Positions 44,973 to 55,318 of a DNA stretch of 64,000 nt are shown here, piece after piece; the stretch's first letter is position 1, and each line of letters starts with the position of its first letter. Below the pieces are notes generated by a model. It saw only the letters and a program-made list of their open reading frames with translations, had not been told where the DNA came from and searched no databases. This DNA comes from Pachyseris speciosa (lineage: Eukaryota > Cnidaria > Anthozoa > Scleractinia > Pachyseridae). The stretch covers positions 1,030,001-1,094,000 of the forward strand of contig JAEMWC010000007.1 in assembly GCA_016490735.1 (NCBI GenBank), written 5' to 3'. Position numbers and translations under genes: made by a program.

Positions 44973-45669
44973 TAACACAGGTAAACTGTTAAGTGACCTT
45001 TCTTAGTGAGATGCAAGATGCCGCGGTAATGTGAAAGCCCTTGAAGCGTTGAATTATACTGTTTTAAACCGCACAATCAATCCAAGTTTGAAGCTTTTCT
45101 TGAGAAAAATAGCTCTTCCTTTCATCACTTGAAAATTCACCTTCCGGAGTATCTTTTGACAAGTTCTTGATGTTTATGCTTTTTACGCGAATTTAAAGAC
45201 AAATTTTGATCGAAGAAGATAAAGTTGTTATGTTCAAAATGAAGAAACCAAGTAAATGTGAAATTACGAGCCGCAGAAACCGCGCGAAAAATTAAGTCTC
45301 GGTTTGGGTGTCCCACACCTTGCTTGAGCCTGCGATCAAATCGAAAGCAAGTACCTGGTCAGCGGTAAACTTAAAAAAAAACAGCTGACCTCGATGAGGT
45401 CTTAACTTGAGCCCGCGATATGGTCACGTGACACTGGTCAGCGGATACCTTGTTTTGACAGGTGTCAATTGGCTATAAGATGGATGTCCAGTATCAAAGA
45501 TGTACGCTGGATGTACGCTGGATGTACGCTGTAAACGAGCTGTTCACCTGCTGGGCCATGTGGAGTATGGCCGCCATGTTGGATTATTATGATTAGGATA
45601 TTATTAGTTATTGGGCAACACCACCGTCGTCGTGCGTACGCGCCCACGAGCAATACCGCTAGCCATTTT

Positions 45670-45701
<32 letters not shown>

Positions 45702-45750
45702 AGGTACGGTGCTCCGCATGGCGGCCCTTAGGGCGGCCGAAGCTCCAGTA

Positions 45751-46129
45751 ATAATATCCCAATAATAATCATAATAATCCAACATGGCGGCCATACTCCA
45801 CCTGGCCCAGTAGCTGATCATCTCGTTTACAGCGTACACCCAGCGTACACCTGATACTGGACATCTATCTTATAGCCAATTGACACCTGTCAAAACAAGG
45901 TATCCGCTGACCAGTGTCACGTGACCATATTGCGGGCTCAGGTTAAGACCTCATCGAGGTCAGCTGTTTTATTTGTGTCAATTTTAAATCAGATGTAGCT
46001 TGTGAGTGACAAGTATGTAATTTAATTAGGTTAGCTTTGGATTGTATTTCAATTTTACTTCTTTCTTTTTAGTGTCAATCTCAAAGCAGGGGTGACTTAT
46101 AAGAGACAATTATTCGATTTAATTTGATT
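45751..46129 (+). mobile_element. E-family element, long form, copy E8, left part
   Basis: Starts without a TIR at AATATCCCAATAATAATCAT, directly against E7. It runs through GACCTCATCGAGGTCAGCTG and then jumps (45,969) to the TTTGTGTCAATTTTAAATC part of the second module, so the conserved ORF and ~2 kb are deleted. Broken at AATTTGATT by T1, resuming at 52,665. Confidence 0.8.
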
Positions 46130-46330
46130 CATGAGGAGACGCAAGTGGGCCTAAACTGGAAGTACTTGATTTCCGAACTAATTAAAATTGCGGTTTACTC
46201 CTTAATTAAACTTCTGTCAACAAAGAGAGGTAAACACGGATCAAATAGGATTAATATGTCAGTATCAAATTTAGTCTTGACGATTGAGGTGCGTTCAGTC
46301 ACGTTGTCTCGTTTCCGCAGTCAGTTGAGA

Positions 46331-46436
46331 AAACCGAGCCACGTAGAAGTGTGTCGATGGCTCCGAGGAATATTTCTCGAGGAATATTCCCTCCGCTTTC
46401 CGGAGGATATTGTCCGAGTATTCAAGGCGAAGAGCT
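46331..46436 (+). other. Possible SAM-like domain fragment in T1
   Basis: A frame after a TTTCCGCAG acceptor-like site reads KPSHVEVCRWLRGIFLEEYS and LRFPEDIVRVFKAKSF. A V-x-x-W-L-xxI-x-L-E-x-Y-xxxF start is the usual opening of SAM domains (protein interaction), but the last helices are not clear. An adjacent near-palindrome (GGAATATTTCTCGAGGAATA) may distort the reading. Speculative. Confidence 0.25.
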
Positions 46437-47840
46437 TTACAGACGATAGATGGAGAACCGTATCGAGGAAAAGCTTCTTCAGAGGATGAAATCGTTGCCT
46501 CATCATTTGGATTAATTGCGGCATTCCTTTCTCCGTGCACGAGATTGGCAATTATATCAAGAGGAGATCTTTGAGCAGCTAAGATGCTTTTTAAACAGCC
46601 TTGTCATCAGCGTACTTTGCGAAGCTCAAGCCGACGTATAAACGAGCACTCGCACGGCCGCGAGTAGTTCGAATCCTGTGATGAAGACTCAAACGAATCG
46701 CCGTTTGCAAATGTCAGGGTCATCATCGTTTGTTTCACAAGAAATGGATGAAGACATTGGCTGCTTATTACTAACCCTGCCACGTAGCTGCCCAAAAAAG
46801 GTAAGCTTAGAGAAATTCTCAATTTTTTTTTCTGCGAACCTTGCACTCGGAAATACTGATCAGCGGCTTTCCATTGCGAGTGGCGCGAAATAGTTCTTGT
46901 AGCACGAAAAATAAATCCCAAGGGACAGATTTCGCGACAGAGGAGTAAATACTCACTATCTGAGGACCAAAATACTACAACAGACCCCGTCAACGAAAGG
47001 TAATTCCCGTTCCCTTTACGAAATCCGCACAATGTCACTCGTAAATTATGCTCACATTTCCTGAAACAAGTTATTTTCGTGTCTTAGGCCTTATTGAGGG
47101 GGATAAGAGGGATTCCTAGAACAGGATAAAATTGTAGTTTGCTACTTATCAATGTCTATAAGAACAAGAGGGGGGTAACTCGGACATATTAGGACATTTG
47201 ACTTTTCAAAATAATTTTTGGTCAAAATCCCACACTAGGGCCTGAAATTTGGTAAAACTGGATGAAATTTCCCCACCTTAGGCATTAATTATATCTCTTT
47301 ATAAGTATCACAGTTCTCCACTCCCTCTCCTTTCCTACAGATCAACCGGGATACATGATGATCTTGAATTTTTGTTGGAGGAGGAGCTGAGCAGTATTCA
47401 ACTCTTTCCAATGTCACACATGGAAAGACAAAATACTTAGCAGCTTCTTGATTCTTTGGCTTTGTTGCCTACAAGATTAATTCCCTGCAGGAGGCTAACT
47501 GGGCACTGAGAAGTTATGGTCCAGAGTCCTTCAATGGGACTAACTGACAGTGCAAAAGAAGACTGGACAACAAACAGAAATTGGAAAACACAATATCCCA
47601 TGTTAGCTCAATTTCAGGTATGTAAAATGGTTAAGACTAAACATTAAAAAAATACTCTGGGGATGTTTCGTAACTGGAAATCAATGGCTTACATGTATTG
47701 TTGCTAGTTGGTGTCAATGCAGTCAGCAGCTCATTTATGACAAATGGCCATTTTTTTTTTCAGGTCCCACAAAAATGAATATCTTGGGAAATGTAGAAGA
47801 TACTGTGGGGCATGCACTCCCCATTGAGAAGATGGCATTT
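46437..47840. other. Left part of T1: exon-like scraps only
   Basis: 46,678-46,800 (MKTQTNRRLQMSGSSSFVSQ, ending at an AAG/GTAAGC donor) and 47,500-47,620 (MGLTDSAKEDWTTNRNWKTQ, ending CAATTTCAG/GTATGT) could be exons on the plus strand. Neither is recognised, and they do not assemble into one frame by eye. Confidence 0.3.
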
Positions 47841-48001
47841 TTTCCTGAGAAATTTATTTTGTATATTTTTTGATTTTATGCTATTTGAGACTAGATCAAC
47901 AGATTGGAAAAGATGTAAACAATTTGCATCTTTTCCAATCTGTTGATCTAGTCTCAAATAGCATAAAATAAGAAAAATATACAAAATAAATTGCTCAGGA
48001 A
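47841..48001. repeat. Large hairpin, 75-bp arms, 10-base loop
   Basis: The left arm (47,841-47,915) and right arm (47,926-48,001) pair almost perfectly (TTCCTGAG-AATTTATTTTG outside, CAGATTGGAAAAGATG inside). The loop is TAAACAATTT. The right arm ends exactly where the 98-bp array starts. Confidence 0.9.
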
Positions 48002-50485
48002 TCACCAACATTACCAGTAACATCCAGATGTATTGTCAGAGTGTGCTGCTGTTGCCTTCAGCAATTCTTGTTTTCATTTTAACTGTATCACCAAGTATCA
48101 CCAAGGTTACCAGTGGCATTCAGATGTATTGTCGGAGTCATGTGTGCTGCTGTTGCCTTTAACAATTCTTGTTTTCATTTTCATTATAACTGATCAACTA
48201 TCACCAAGGTTACCAGTGGCATCCAGATGTTTCGTCGGAGTGTGCTACTGTTGCCTTTAACAATTCTTGTTTTCATTTTCATTATAACTGATCAACTATC
48301 ACCAAGGTTACCAGTGGCATCCAGATGTTTCGTCGGAGTGTGCTACTGTTGCCTTTAACAATTCTTGTTTTCATTTTCATTTTAACTGTTCAACTATCAC
48401 CAAGGTTACCAGTGGCATCCAGATGTTTCGTCGGAATGTGCTACTGTTGCCTATAACAATTCTTGTTTTCATTTTCATTTTAACTGGTCAAGTATCACCA
48501 AGGTTACCAGTGCATCCAGATGTTTCGTCGGAGTGTGCTACTGTTGCCTTTAACAATTCTTGTTTTCATTTTCATTTTAACTGCTCAAGTATCACCAAGG
48601 TTACCAGTGGCATCCAGATGTTTCGTCGGAGTGTGTTACTGTTGCCTTTAACAATTCTTGTTTTCATTTTCATTATAACTGTTCAACTATCACCAAGGTT
48701 ACCAGTGGTATCCAGATGTTTCGTCGGAGTGTGTTACTGTTGCCTTTAACAATTCTTGCTTTCATTTTCATTATAACTGTTCAACTATCACCAAGGTTAC
48801 CAGTGACATCCAGATGTTTCGTCGGAGTGTGCTACTGTTGCCTTTAACAATTCTTGTTTTCATTTTCATTATAACTGTTCAACTATCACCAAGGTTACCA
48901 GTGGCATCCAGATGTTTCGTTGGAGTGTGCTACTGTTGCCTTTAACAATTCTTGTTTTCATTTTCATTTTAACTGCTCAAGTATCACCAAGGTTACCAGT
49001 GGCATCCAGATGTTTCGTCGGAGTGTGCCACTGTTGCCTTTAACAATTCTTGTTTTCATTTTCATTTTAACTGCTCAAGTATTACCAAGGTTACCAGTGG
49101 CATCCAGATGTTTCGTCGGAGTGTGCTACTGTTCCCTATAACAATTCTTGTTTTCATTTTCATTTTAACTGCTCAAGTATCACCAAGGTTACCAGTGGCA
49201 TCCAGATGTTTCGTCGGAGTGTGTTACTGTTGCCTTTAACAATTCTTGTTTTCATTTTCATTATAACTGTTCAACTATCACCAAGGTTACCAGTGGCATC
49301 CAGATGTTTCGTCGGAGTGTGTTACTGTTGCCTATAACAATTCTTGCTTTCATTTTCATTATAACTGTTCAACTATCACCAAGGTTACCAGTGGCATCCA
49401 GATGTTTCGTCGGAGTGTGCTACTGTTGCCTATAACAATTCTTGTTTTCATTTTCATTATAACTGTTCAACTATCACCAAGGTTACCAGTGGCATCCAGA
49501 TGTTTCGTCGGAGTGTGTTACTGTTGCCTATAACAATTCTTGTTTTCATTTTCATTATAACTGCTCAAGTATCACCAAGGTTACCAGTGGCATCCAGATG
49601 TTTCGTCGGAGTTTGCTACTGTTGCCTTTAACAATTCTTGTTTTCATTTTCATTTTAACTGCTCAAGTATCACCAAGGTTACCAGTGGCATCCAGATGTT
49701 TCGTTGGAGTGTGCTACTGTTGCCTATAACAATTCTTGTTTTCATTTTCATTTTAACTGCTCAAGTATCACCAAGGTTACCAGTGGCATCCAGATGTTTC
49801 GTCGGAGTGTGTTACTGTTGCCTTTAACAATTCTTGTTTTCATTTTCATTATAACTGTTCAACTATCACCAAGGTTACCAGTGGCATCCAGATGTTTCGT
49901 CGGAGTGTGCTACTGTTGCCTATAACAATTCTTGATTTCATTTTCATTTTAACTGCTCAAGTATCACCAAGGTTACCAGTGGCATCCAGATGTTTCGTCG
50001 GAGTGTGTTACTGTTGCCTTTAACAATTCTTGTTTTCATTTTCATTATAACTGTTCAACTATCACCAAGGTTACCAGTGGCATCCAGATGTTTCGTCGGA
50101 GTGTGTTACTGTTGCCTATAACAATTCTTGTTTTCATTTTCATTTTAACTGCTCAAGTATCACCTAGGTTACCAGTGGCATCCAGATGTTTCGTCAGAGT
50201 GTGTTACTGTTGCCTTTAACAATTCTTGTTTTCATTTTCATTATAACTGTTCAACTATCACCAAGGTTACCAGTGGCATCCAGATGTTTCGTCGGAGTGT
50301 GTTACTGTTGCCTTTAACAATTCTTGTTTTCATTTTCATTTTAACTGATCAACTATCACCAGGGTTACCAGTGGCATCCAGATGTTGCGTCGGAGTGTGC
50401 TACTGTTGCCTTTAACAATACTTGTTTTCATTTTCATTTTAACTGCTGAAGTATCACCAAGGTTACCAGTGGCATCCACATGTTG
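48002..50485. repeat. Minisatellite, 98-bp unit, ~25 copies
   Basis: The unit contains ACCAAGGTTACCAGTGGCAT, CCAGATGTTTCGTCGGAGTG, TACTGTTGCCTTTAACAATT and CTTGTTTTCATTTTCATT. Spacing is 98 bp with few exceptions. Two linked variants alternate: CATTTTAACTGCTCAAGTAT and CATTATAACTGTTCAACTAT. 98 is not divisible by three, so the repeated hydrophobic frames change register each unit and are unlikely to be a protein. The first one or two units are the most diverged. Confidence 0.95.
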
Positions 50486-50989
50486 TGACTGCCAATGATA
50501 GATAGTAGTCAACTTACATGTACTTGCGTACTTAAAGTTCCCCAAAATTCGTGAGGTGGAACAGGCTTAAATTAGGCATTTGAGTTTGTGCCACAGGATA
50601 CCCACTTCGTTGGTGTAGTAATGAATCGAAACACAAAATAATGTTGTTTGAGCTATAGTAAATGTTTGTAATGAAAAAAAAATGTGATCAACAGATGAGA
50701 ATGAAAAGGGTTAGTTTTAAAAGAAACTGTCAGGTGCTACGTCTTTTGGGGAGTGAAACACGAGAATATGGTTTGTCAACGGAATTGACCACCGTAAAGA
50801 GATTAAAAAAGCTGACGTTTCTAGTATTTGCCCTTCCACAGATCGCATCGAGGAACTGCGGGTTATGTATGGTTTGTGCACAGAATCTGGAGGTACGTGA
50901 AAAACGGAAATAAATAGAATGAAAAGCGTTCATTGATACGATTTGAAAGATGAATTTTCGCTCTAGATTTTTCCCCTTTCGGTGTTAAC
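50486..50989. other. No recognisable gene (T1 interior)
   Basis: A plus frame (50,662-50,890) ends ASRNCGLCMVCAQNLE at a GAG/GTACGT donor-like site, with a paired CxxC. Not recognised. Confidence 0.3.
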
Positions 50990-51410
50990 TTGATCCGGGG
51001 AGGGGGGTGGGGTGGGGGTGGGGTGGGGGTGGGGTGTACTCCCAGAAAAATTGGGTAGGGCGTGCGGCCCCCTTCCCGAAACACTTACCTTATTTTAGAA
51101 CAAAAACAGCGGTTCTCCCTACCCTATTTCAGACCTGATCAAAAATTTGATACCCTGTTTCAGACTTATTTCATGTGCACGATAAAAGATAATTAAGGAC
51201 AAAAAAGAAGGGCTTTTGCAGATGGTCTTATCGCCTACTGTCGAAGAAGTAGCTTCTTCTAAAAAAGTATACCCAATCCAAGACGAATGGACAAACCATA
51301 CCTTATTTCAGACCAAAATGTTCAAAATCGATAACCTATTTCAGACCAACACGGCTAAAAATCCATACCCTTTGGTGCCCCATATACCTGATATAGCGCA
51401 TATAAGGGAG
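50990..51410 (-). repeat. Dispersed TCTGAAATAGGGTA repeat, uninterrupted copy
   Basis: Reverse copy of 4884-5950 without the retrotransposon; CCTGATCAAAAATTTGATAC at 51,134 is the unoccupied target. GC-rich end near 51,000 contains GGGGTGGGG runs. Confidence 0.8.
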
Positions 51411-51570
51411 TACCACCTCCCCCGACCTTTTTTTCTTTTTCATTCGCTGATAATTATTAAAAGGAAATTAATGGTACCCAGCTACGCCATTCTTTTTCTT
51501 TTTTTCTTTTTTTTTTTTTTGTTTTTTGTGAATGATATATGAAATAAATCATACATGAACTGCGGAAATG

Positions 51571-51658
51571 AAATCAAATGAAGAATGATCCTCGCAGTTG
51601 TGAACGCAAATGATGCAATTGCGAAAAGAAGCCTGAAAAAAATTCAGGACTTCAACGG

Positions 51659-51689
<31 letters not shown>

Positions 51690-51800
51690 ATGACCACGAT
51701 GAAGTCGATGACCCCGTTGAAGTCCTGAATTTTTTTCAGGCTTCTTTTCGCAGTTGCATAAATTGCGTTCACAACTGCGAGGATCATTCTTCATTTGATT
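51571..51800 (-). repeat. tRNA-derived SINE, perfect snap-back form, copy 2
   Basis: Two inverted copies of one SINE segment (AATGATCCTCGCAGTTGTGA, TTGCGAAAAGAAGCCTGAAA, CAGGACTTCAACGGGGTTTG) meet at a ~25-base loop around GATGACCACGATGAAGTCGA. Only the 3' half of the tRNA-like region remains (B box GGTTCAAACCC). Confidence 0.8.
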
Positions 51801-52120
51801 TTTGTTTTATGTAGGTTATACGTTGAGCACCAATTCTTCAATCAATACAAAGACCCTAAACCTGAACTATACGGTCACTACCTTGACGACGGCATCGGTG
51901 CAGTGTTTTGAGGAACTCAATGAATTTATAACCTCCGTCAATTCCTCTCATATGGCTCTGAAATATACCTTGGAAATTATAGAAGCTTCGCTGGCTCTTC
52001 TTGATATCAAAGTTTCTATCCGTGGCAATAACTTATGTACCAGTGTGCTCTCCAAAGTCACAGATTCTCACAGTTATTTATTGTATTCATCTTCACATCC
52101 ATCTCACGTCAAATAATGAA
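51800..52120 (+). pseudogene. Penelope-like RT fragment in T1
   Basis: HYLDDGIGAVF (catalytic box, in a shifted frame) is followed by ELNEFITSVNSSHMALKYTL, ASLALLDIKVSIRGNNLC and DSHSYLLYSSSHPSHVK. The last part matches the region between the palm box and the thumb in Penelope-like polymerases. One frameshift just after the YLDD box. It starts directly after the SINE. Confidence 0.75.
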
Positions 52121-52664
52121 AGCCACTGCTCCCTGTTACGGTCGTAGGAAAATCCACGGAAATTTAATCAAATCAACATAGCCGGCGTTGAGTAAATTTT
52201 TCACAGACAAAGGAAAACGTGCTATAATTGTAAACGCTCACAAAATAAAAAATTAGAGTTATAACTGAACATACATTACTTGAGTGAACTCGCCTACCAG
52301 TAAGCGAACGAGTTGTAGAGGCGTAGGCGAGTTTACCGGTATTTCTAATTCGGCCGGGTTTTCTTAATAAAAAAAAAAAAGAAACGAATGCGTGATTTGG
52401 ACTTCTGCATTATTGTTTGTTGTCTCGTCACTTTCTCACTTTCACCGCCGCATAGAAAGTGATCCTAATTTTCTCACGGCTCAATCACAGTGTTTCCGGT
52501 GACAAAAATTAGTTTTGACAGCCGCACTTGCGAATTTTCACGCCTTCTACTTTACACGGGCTGACTCACTGACAGATTGAAAGTCAAATATGTAAGGAAT
52601 GCGGGCCCACAACCCCGCATTCCTTTGTAATACTTCCAGATAGACTCCGCTGCGTCTCGTCATG
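52121..52664. other. Right end of T1, no gene
   Basis: Holds a short hairpin (ACTCGCCTACCAG/CGTAGGCGAGTT, 52,285-52,333), an A run and the right inverted end. No protein is recognised. Confidence 0.5.
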
Positions 52665-52710
52665 GGTTAGCTTTGGGCCACGTTTACATTTCACCTCTTA
52701 GTTTTTAGAA

Positions 52711-53158
52711 TGTGTAATACAGTAATAGCCCATGTATAAGAACCTGAATTTTCCAATTTAGCCTAAATAGGTTCTTATATAAATGGTACTTACAGCAAAT
52801 TTAGGCTACCAAGGTTCTTAAAATAGGTTCTTATATTTTCATATGAATTTTATCTGAATATAGTATACATATGATAAATATCATCTCATAATACAGTATA
52901 AATCATTTATTTCTACCATAGAGAAATGCCTATAGGCAGTTCACTGCAGGCACAGTATATGTCCTTAAAAAAACATAACAAAGAAACTCATTCAGCAGTT
53001 TCTACCTTTACACTTTTACAGCAACCCCACTGATAAGAACCTAACTTAAAATTTAAGCCTTAATAGGTTCTTATGTGGAGGGGGCTTAAAATGAAAATTT
53101 TAGCCTAAAAGGTTCTTAAAACCCAGGTTCTTATATGTGGGCTATTACTGTATTAGAT
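52711..53158. mobile_element. Nested CAGTAATAGCCCA short TIR element in E8
   Basis: Inverted ends TAATACAGTAATAGCCCA as in E3 and E7, at the same place in the E consensus. Confidence 0.8.
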
Positions 53159-53230
53159 AATATTCTTTGTATGGGAAGTTACTTTCTCCCAATTATTCTC
53201 CAGTCATGCACTTTTTTTTTGTATCAACTT

Positions 53231-53594
53231 TAAGATGTATTCACATGACAAAATATTCTTAAACTTAAAATTTAAAATTAAACTTAAAGTAAGGTCTTTC
53301 TTATCAATGTACACATCCTTTGGACTTCCTTCTCCTGCATGCAGTCTTTTAATTAATTTTATTCATAGCTGATCACACCAATCTTGTGGTATGTTTGGAT
53401 GACATTTGGCACTAAGATGTATTCACATGACAAAATATTCTTAAACTTAAAATTTAAAATTAAACTTAAGGTAAGGTCTTTCTTATCAATGTACACATCC
53501 TTTGGACTTCCTTCTCCTGCATGCAGTCTTTTAATTAATTTTATTCATAGCTGATCACACCAATCTTGTGGTATGTTTGGATGACATTTGGCAC
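53231..53594 (+). repeat. 182-bp tandem duplication inside E8
   Basis: AAGATGTATTCACATGACAA to GACATTTGGCACTA appears twice back to back with almost no differences, unlike E1, E3 and E7, which have one copy. Recent, or an assembly effect. Confidence 0.85.
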
Positions 53595-53733
53595 TAATGT
53601 TTAATGGGATTTCTGATGTTTGTTGAAGTATGTTTTGCAATTTCAAATGTACATAGAGAAATGTGGGACTAGTCCTTACCTTTCTTGCAAAATAGAAAAT
53701 CAAGTTAAGATGGCTAACACGGATTTCCAGCAC
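53545..53733 (-). other. Conserved 62-codon antisense ORF (E8 copy)
   Basis: As at 3662; one residue differs from E7 (LQNILQ for LHNILQ). Frame, donor and stop retained. Confidence 0.35.
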
Positions 53734-54785
53734 TTTTGCTTTGGTAAATCATTACCTTAAATCCTCATACTACATTGTTAATTACCTTGATAGTGACATC
53801 AACCTAATGCCCAATATTTTATTATCAAGTTGCTTAGTCTTGCACTTGGCTGGCCAGAAGAGTAGCTGGATTTCTTTTTGAAAACACTGTAGGTGCATTG
53901 ATTGGAGATCTTAATGTCAGCAAGCAGTTTTTTTGCGATAGCAAGGTCAAGAAATAACTGATCAAAAGAAATACCTTGGTCTTAATGGATATCATCTAAA
54001 TATTTTTCTTGATTTTTATTGATTTCCATGTATCTTTCTTTCATAATTTTTTTGAGGCATACATATATCCAGAGGATACACAATTTCTGATTTCCAACTG
54101 TCTCATGGAAGGCTTTGGATAACTGAAATTGCATTCATTATGAATTAAGTGATGATCTGAATCACTATATATCTGATGTCGGATACTGATTCAAAATAGC
54201 ATTCAGCAGGCTTCTCCACCAATTTCTAGGGGCTCTAAACCATAACTAAGTAGCCTACAGTTGAACGGGGAAACAGACCTGTCCTTAGGTATTGCTCTAA
54301 GATGTTAAGAAATGTTTTGTTTTAAAAATTTATAGATGCAAACTAGCGTTGCAGGTTCTTTTTTATACAAAGTATTAAAGATTATTAAAAAAACCTACCT
54401 CAATATTTTTATTTTGCTTTTTAACATTTCCAAACTCAATTTGCAAAGGTATTTTTATTACCTTACTCGATAGAACGCTTGTTTTTAGGAGGGGTGGGGG
54501 TCCAAATCCGTAAAAGGGGGTTCATATCTGCTAGCAGTTCTGGACTAGGAGGTCCAAATCTGATCAACAAGCATATCTGGACTGGAGGGTGCAAATCTGT
54601 GGGGAGTCCAAATCCACCGTGCCACTGGCTCAGATCACCTTTCCATACTATTTTTTACAGTATTAGGTCTGTAGCTTGAGTTAGGTCAGTGGGTGATATG
54701 ACAAGCAGACTATATGTAAATGCCAGTAGAAAAAGAATGCTTTTGGAGCTCCGCTTTTAGGCTTAGCTTAATATATATATATATT

Positions 54786-55318
54786 ATTCTAAGGTAAATT
54801 TTTCTGTAAGATTTGACTGAGTTGGAATTTCTTCGGTTTCGGACCATTGTTGAGCGGTAATCTTTCTGTTCAAGCATATATTTATGTATATGTAGCAAAG
54901 TTCATGTACATTCTGGCGGCAAATTAATTATATTCTTGCGGCAAATTACATATGAAGCCGCGAAATACGCGCGCACTCGTCATCGATCCACAATAACGAA
55001 GATCGGGCTGGTGAGGAGGCGCGGAAGTGGGCGGCTCCTTATTTTGTCTTTATAACTGAATATGGGTACTTATATATTTTACATAGCTGTCCTCTGTCAA
55101 AGCACAAAATATTTTATCTGGCGACTATTTCTTCCACTTATGGTAGTGATTAAAATAGTGGCAGTTTGAAAATCGAAAATTATCGTTGGAGAATATATTG
55201 TCACCCAGAAACAGCTTCTGAAAGCCTTTTCAAGCTACCAAGGAGTTTAGGACTCTGTGTTTGTTTGTGCGACGAAAATAACAATAGTAAAATATTCAAG
55301 TGATTTAGCATATGTAAC
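54786..55318. other. No recognisable gene
   Basis: A-T-rich, short frames only; nothing supportable. Confidence 0.45.

Larger units (their letters stand above)
40669..45748 (-). mobile_element. E-family element, complete long form, copy E7
   Basis: The only long copy with both TIRs. Left TIR 40,669-40,790 continues at 40,961 after a 170-bp SINE 3' fragment. Right TIR ~45,590-45,748. TA at 40,667-40,668 and 45,749-45,750. Between them, read on the minus strand: conserved ORF (44,823-44,972), a TTAA-flanked short element (44,319-44,637), embedded short-form terminus (43,114-43,150), retrotransposon scrap, the CAGTAATAGCCCA element (42,355-42,795), antisense ORFs and the 3' terminus at ~41,000. 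This is the best reference for the family's full organisation (5.1 kb). Confidence 0.85.
46130..52664. mobile_element. 6.5-kb insertion T1 with inverted ends and a 98-bp array
   Basis: Splits E8: the flanks AATTTGATT and GGTTAGCTTTGGG are adjacent in E1 and E3 apart from one A. Ends are inverted, CATGAGGAGACGCAAG at the left and, reversed, CATGACGAGACGCAGC at the right, with CTGGAAGTA matching again ~28 bp in. Content: a few exon-like frames (46,331-46,436; 46,678-46,800; 47,500-47,620), a large hairpin, a ~25-copy 98-bp array, a reversed copy of the GAAATAGGGTA repeat, a snap-back SINE and a Penelope-like RT piece. No transposase recognised; likely non-autonomous, or the coding part has decayed. 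Confidence 0.7.
52665..54785 (+). mobile_element. E-family element, copy E8, right part
   Basis: Continues from 46,129: GGTTAGCTTTGGGCC onward, with the CAGTAATAGCCCA element (52,711-53,158), a 182-bp tandem duplication (53,231-53,594), the antisense ORF (53,545-53,733) and the 3' terminus GGAGCTCCGC then TTTTAGGCTTAGCTTAATAT. Nearest to E7 in sequence. Confidence 0.85.

Noticed and set aside
48033..50485. Repeated hydrophobic frames such as FRRSVLLLPLTILVFIFI
   Set aside because: They come from the 98-bp repeat, whose length is not divisible by three, so frame is lost each unit.
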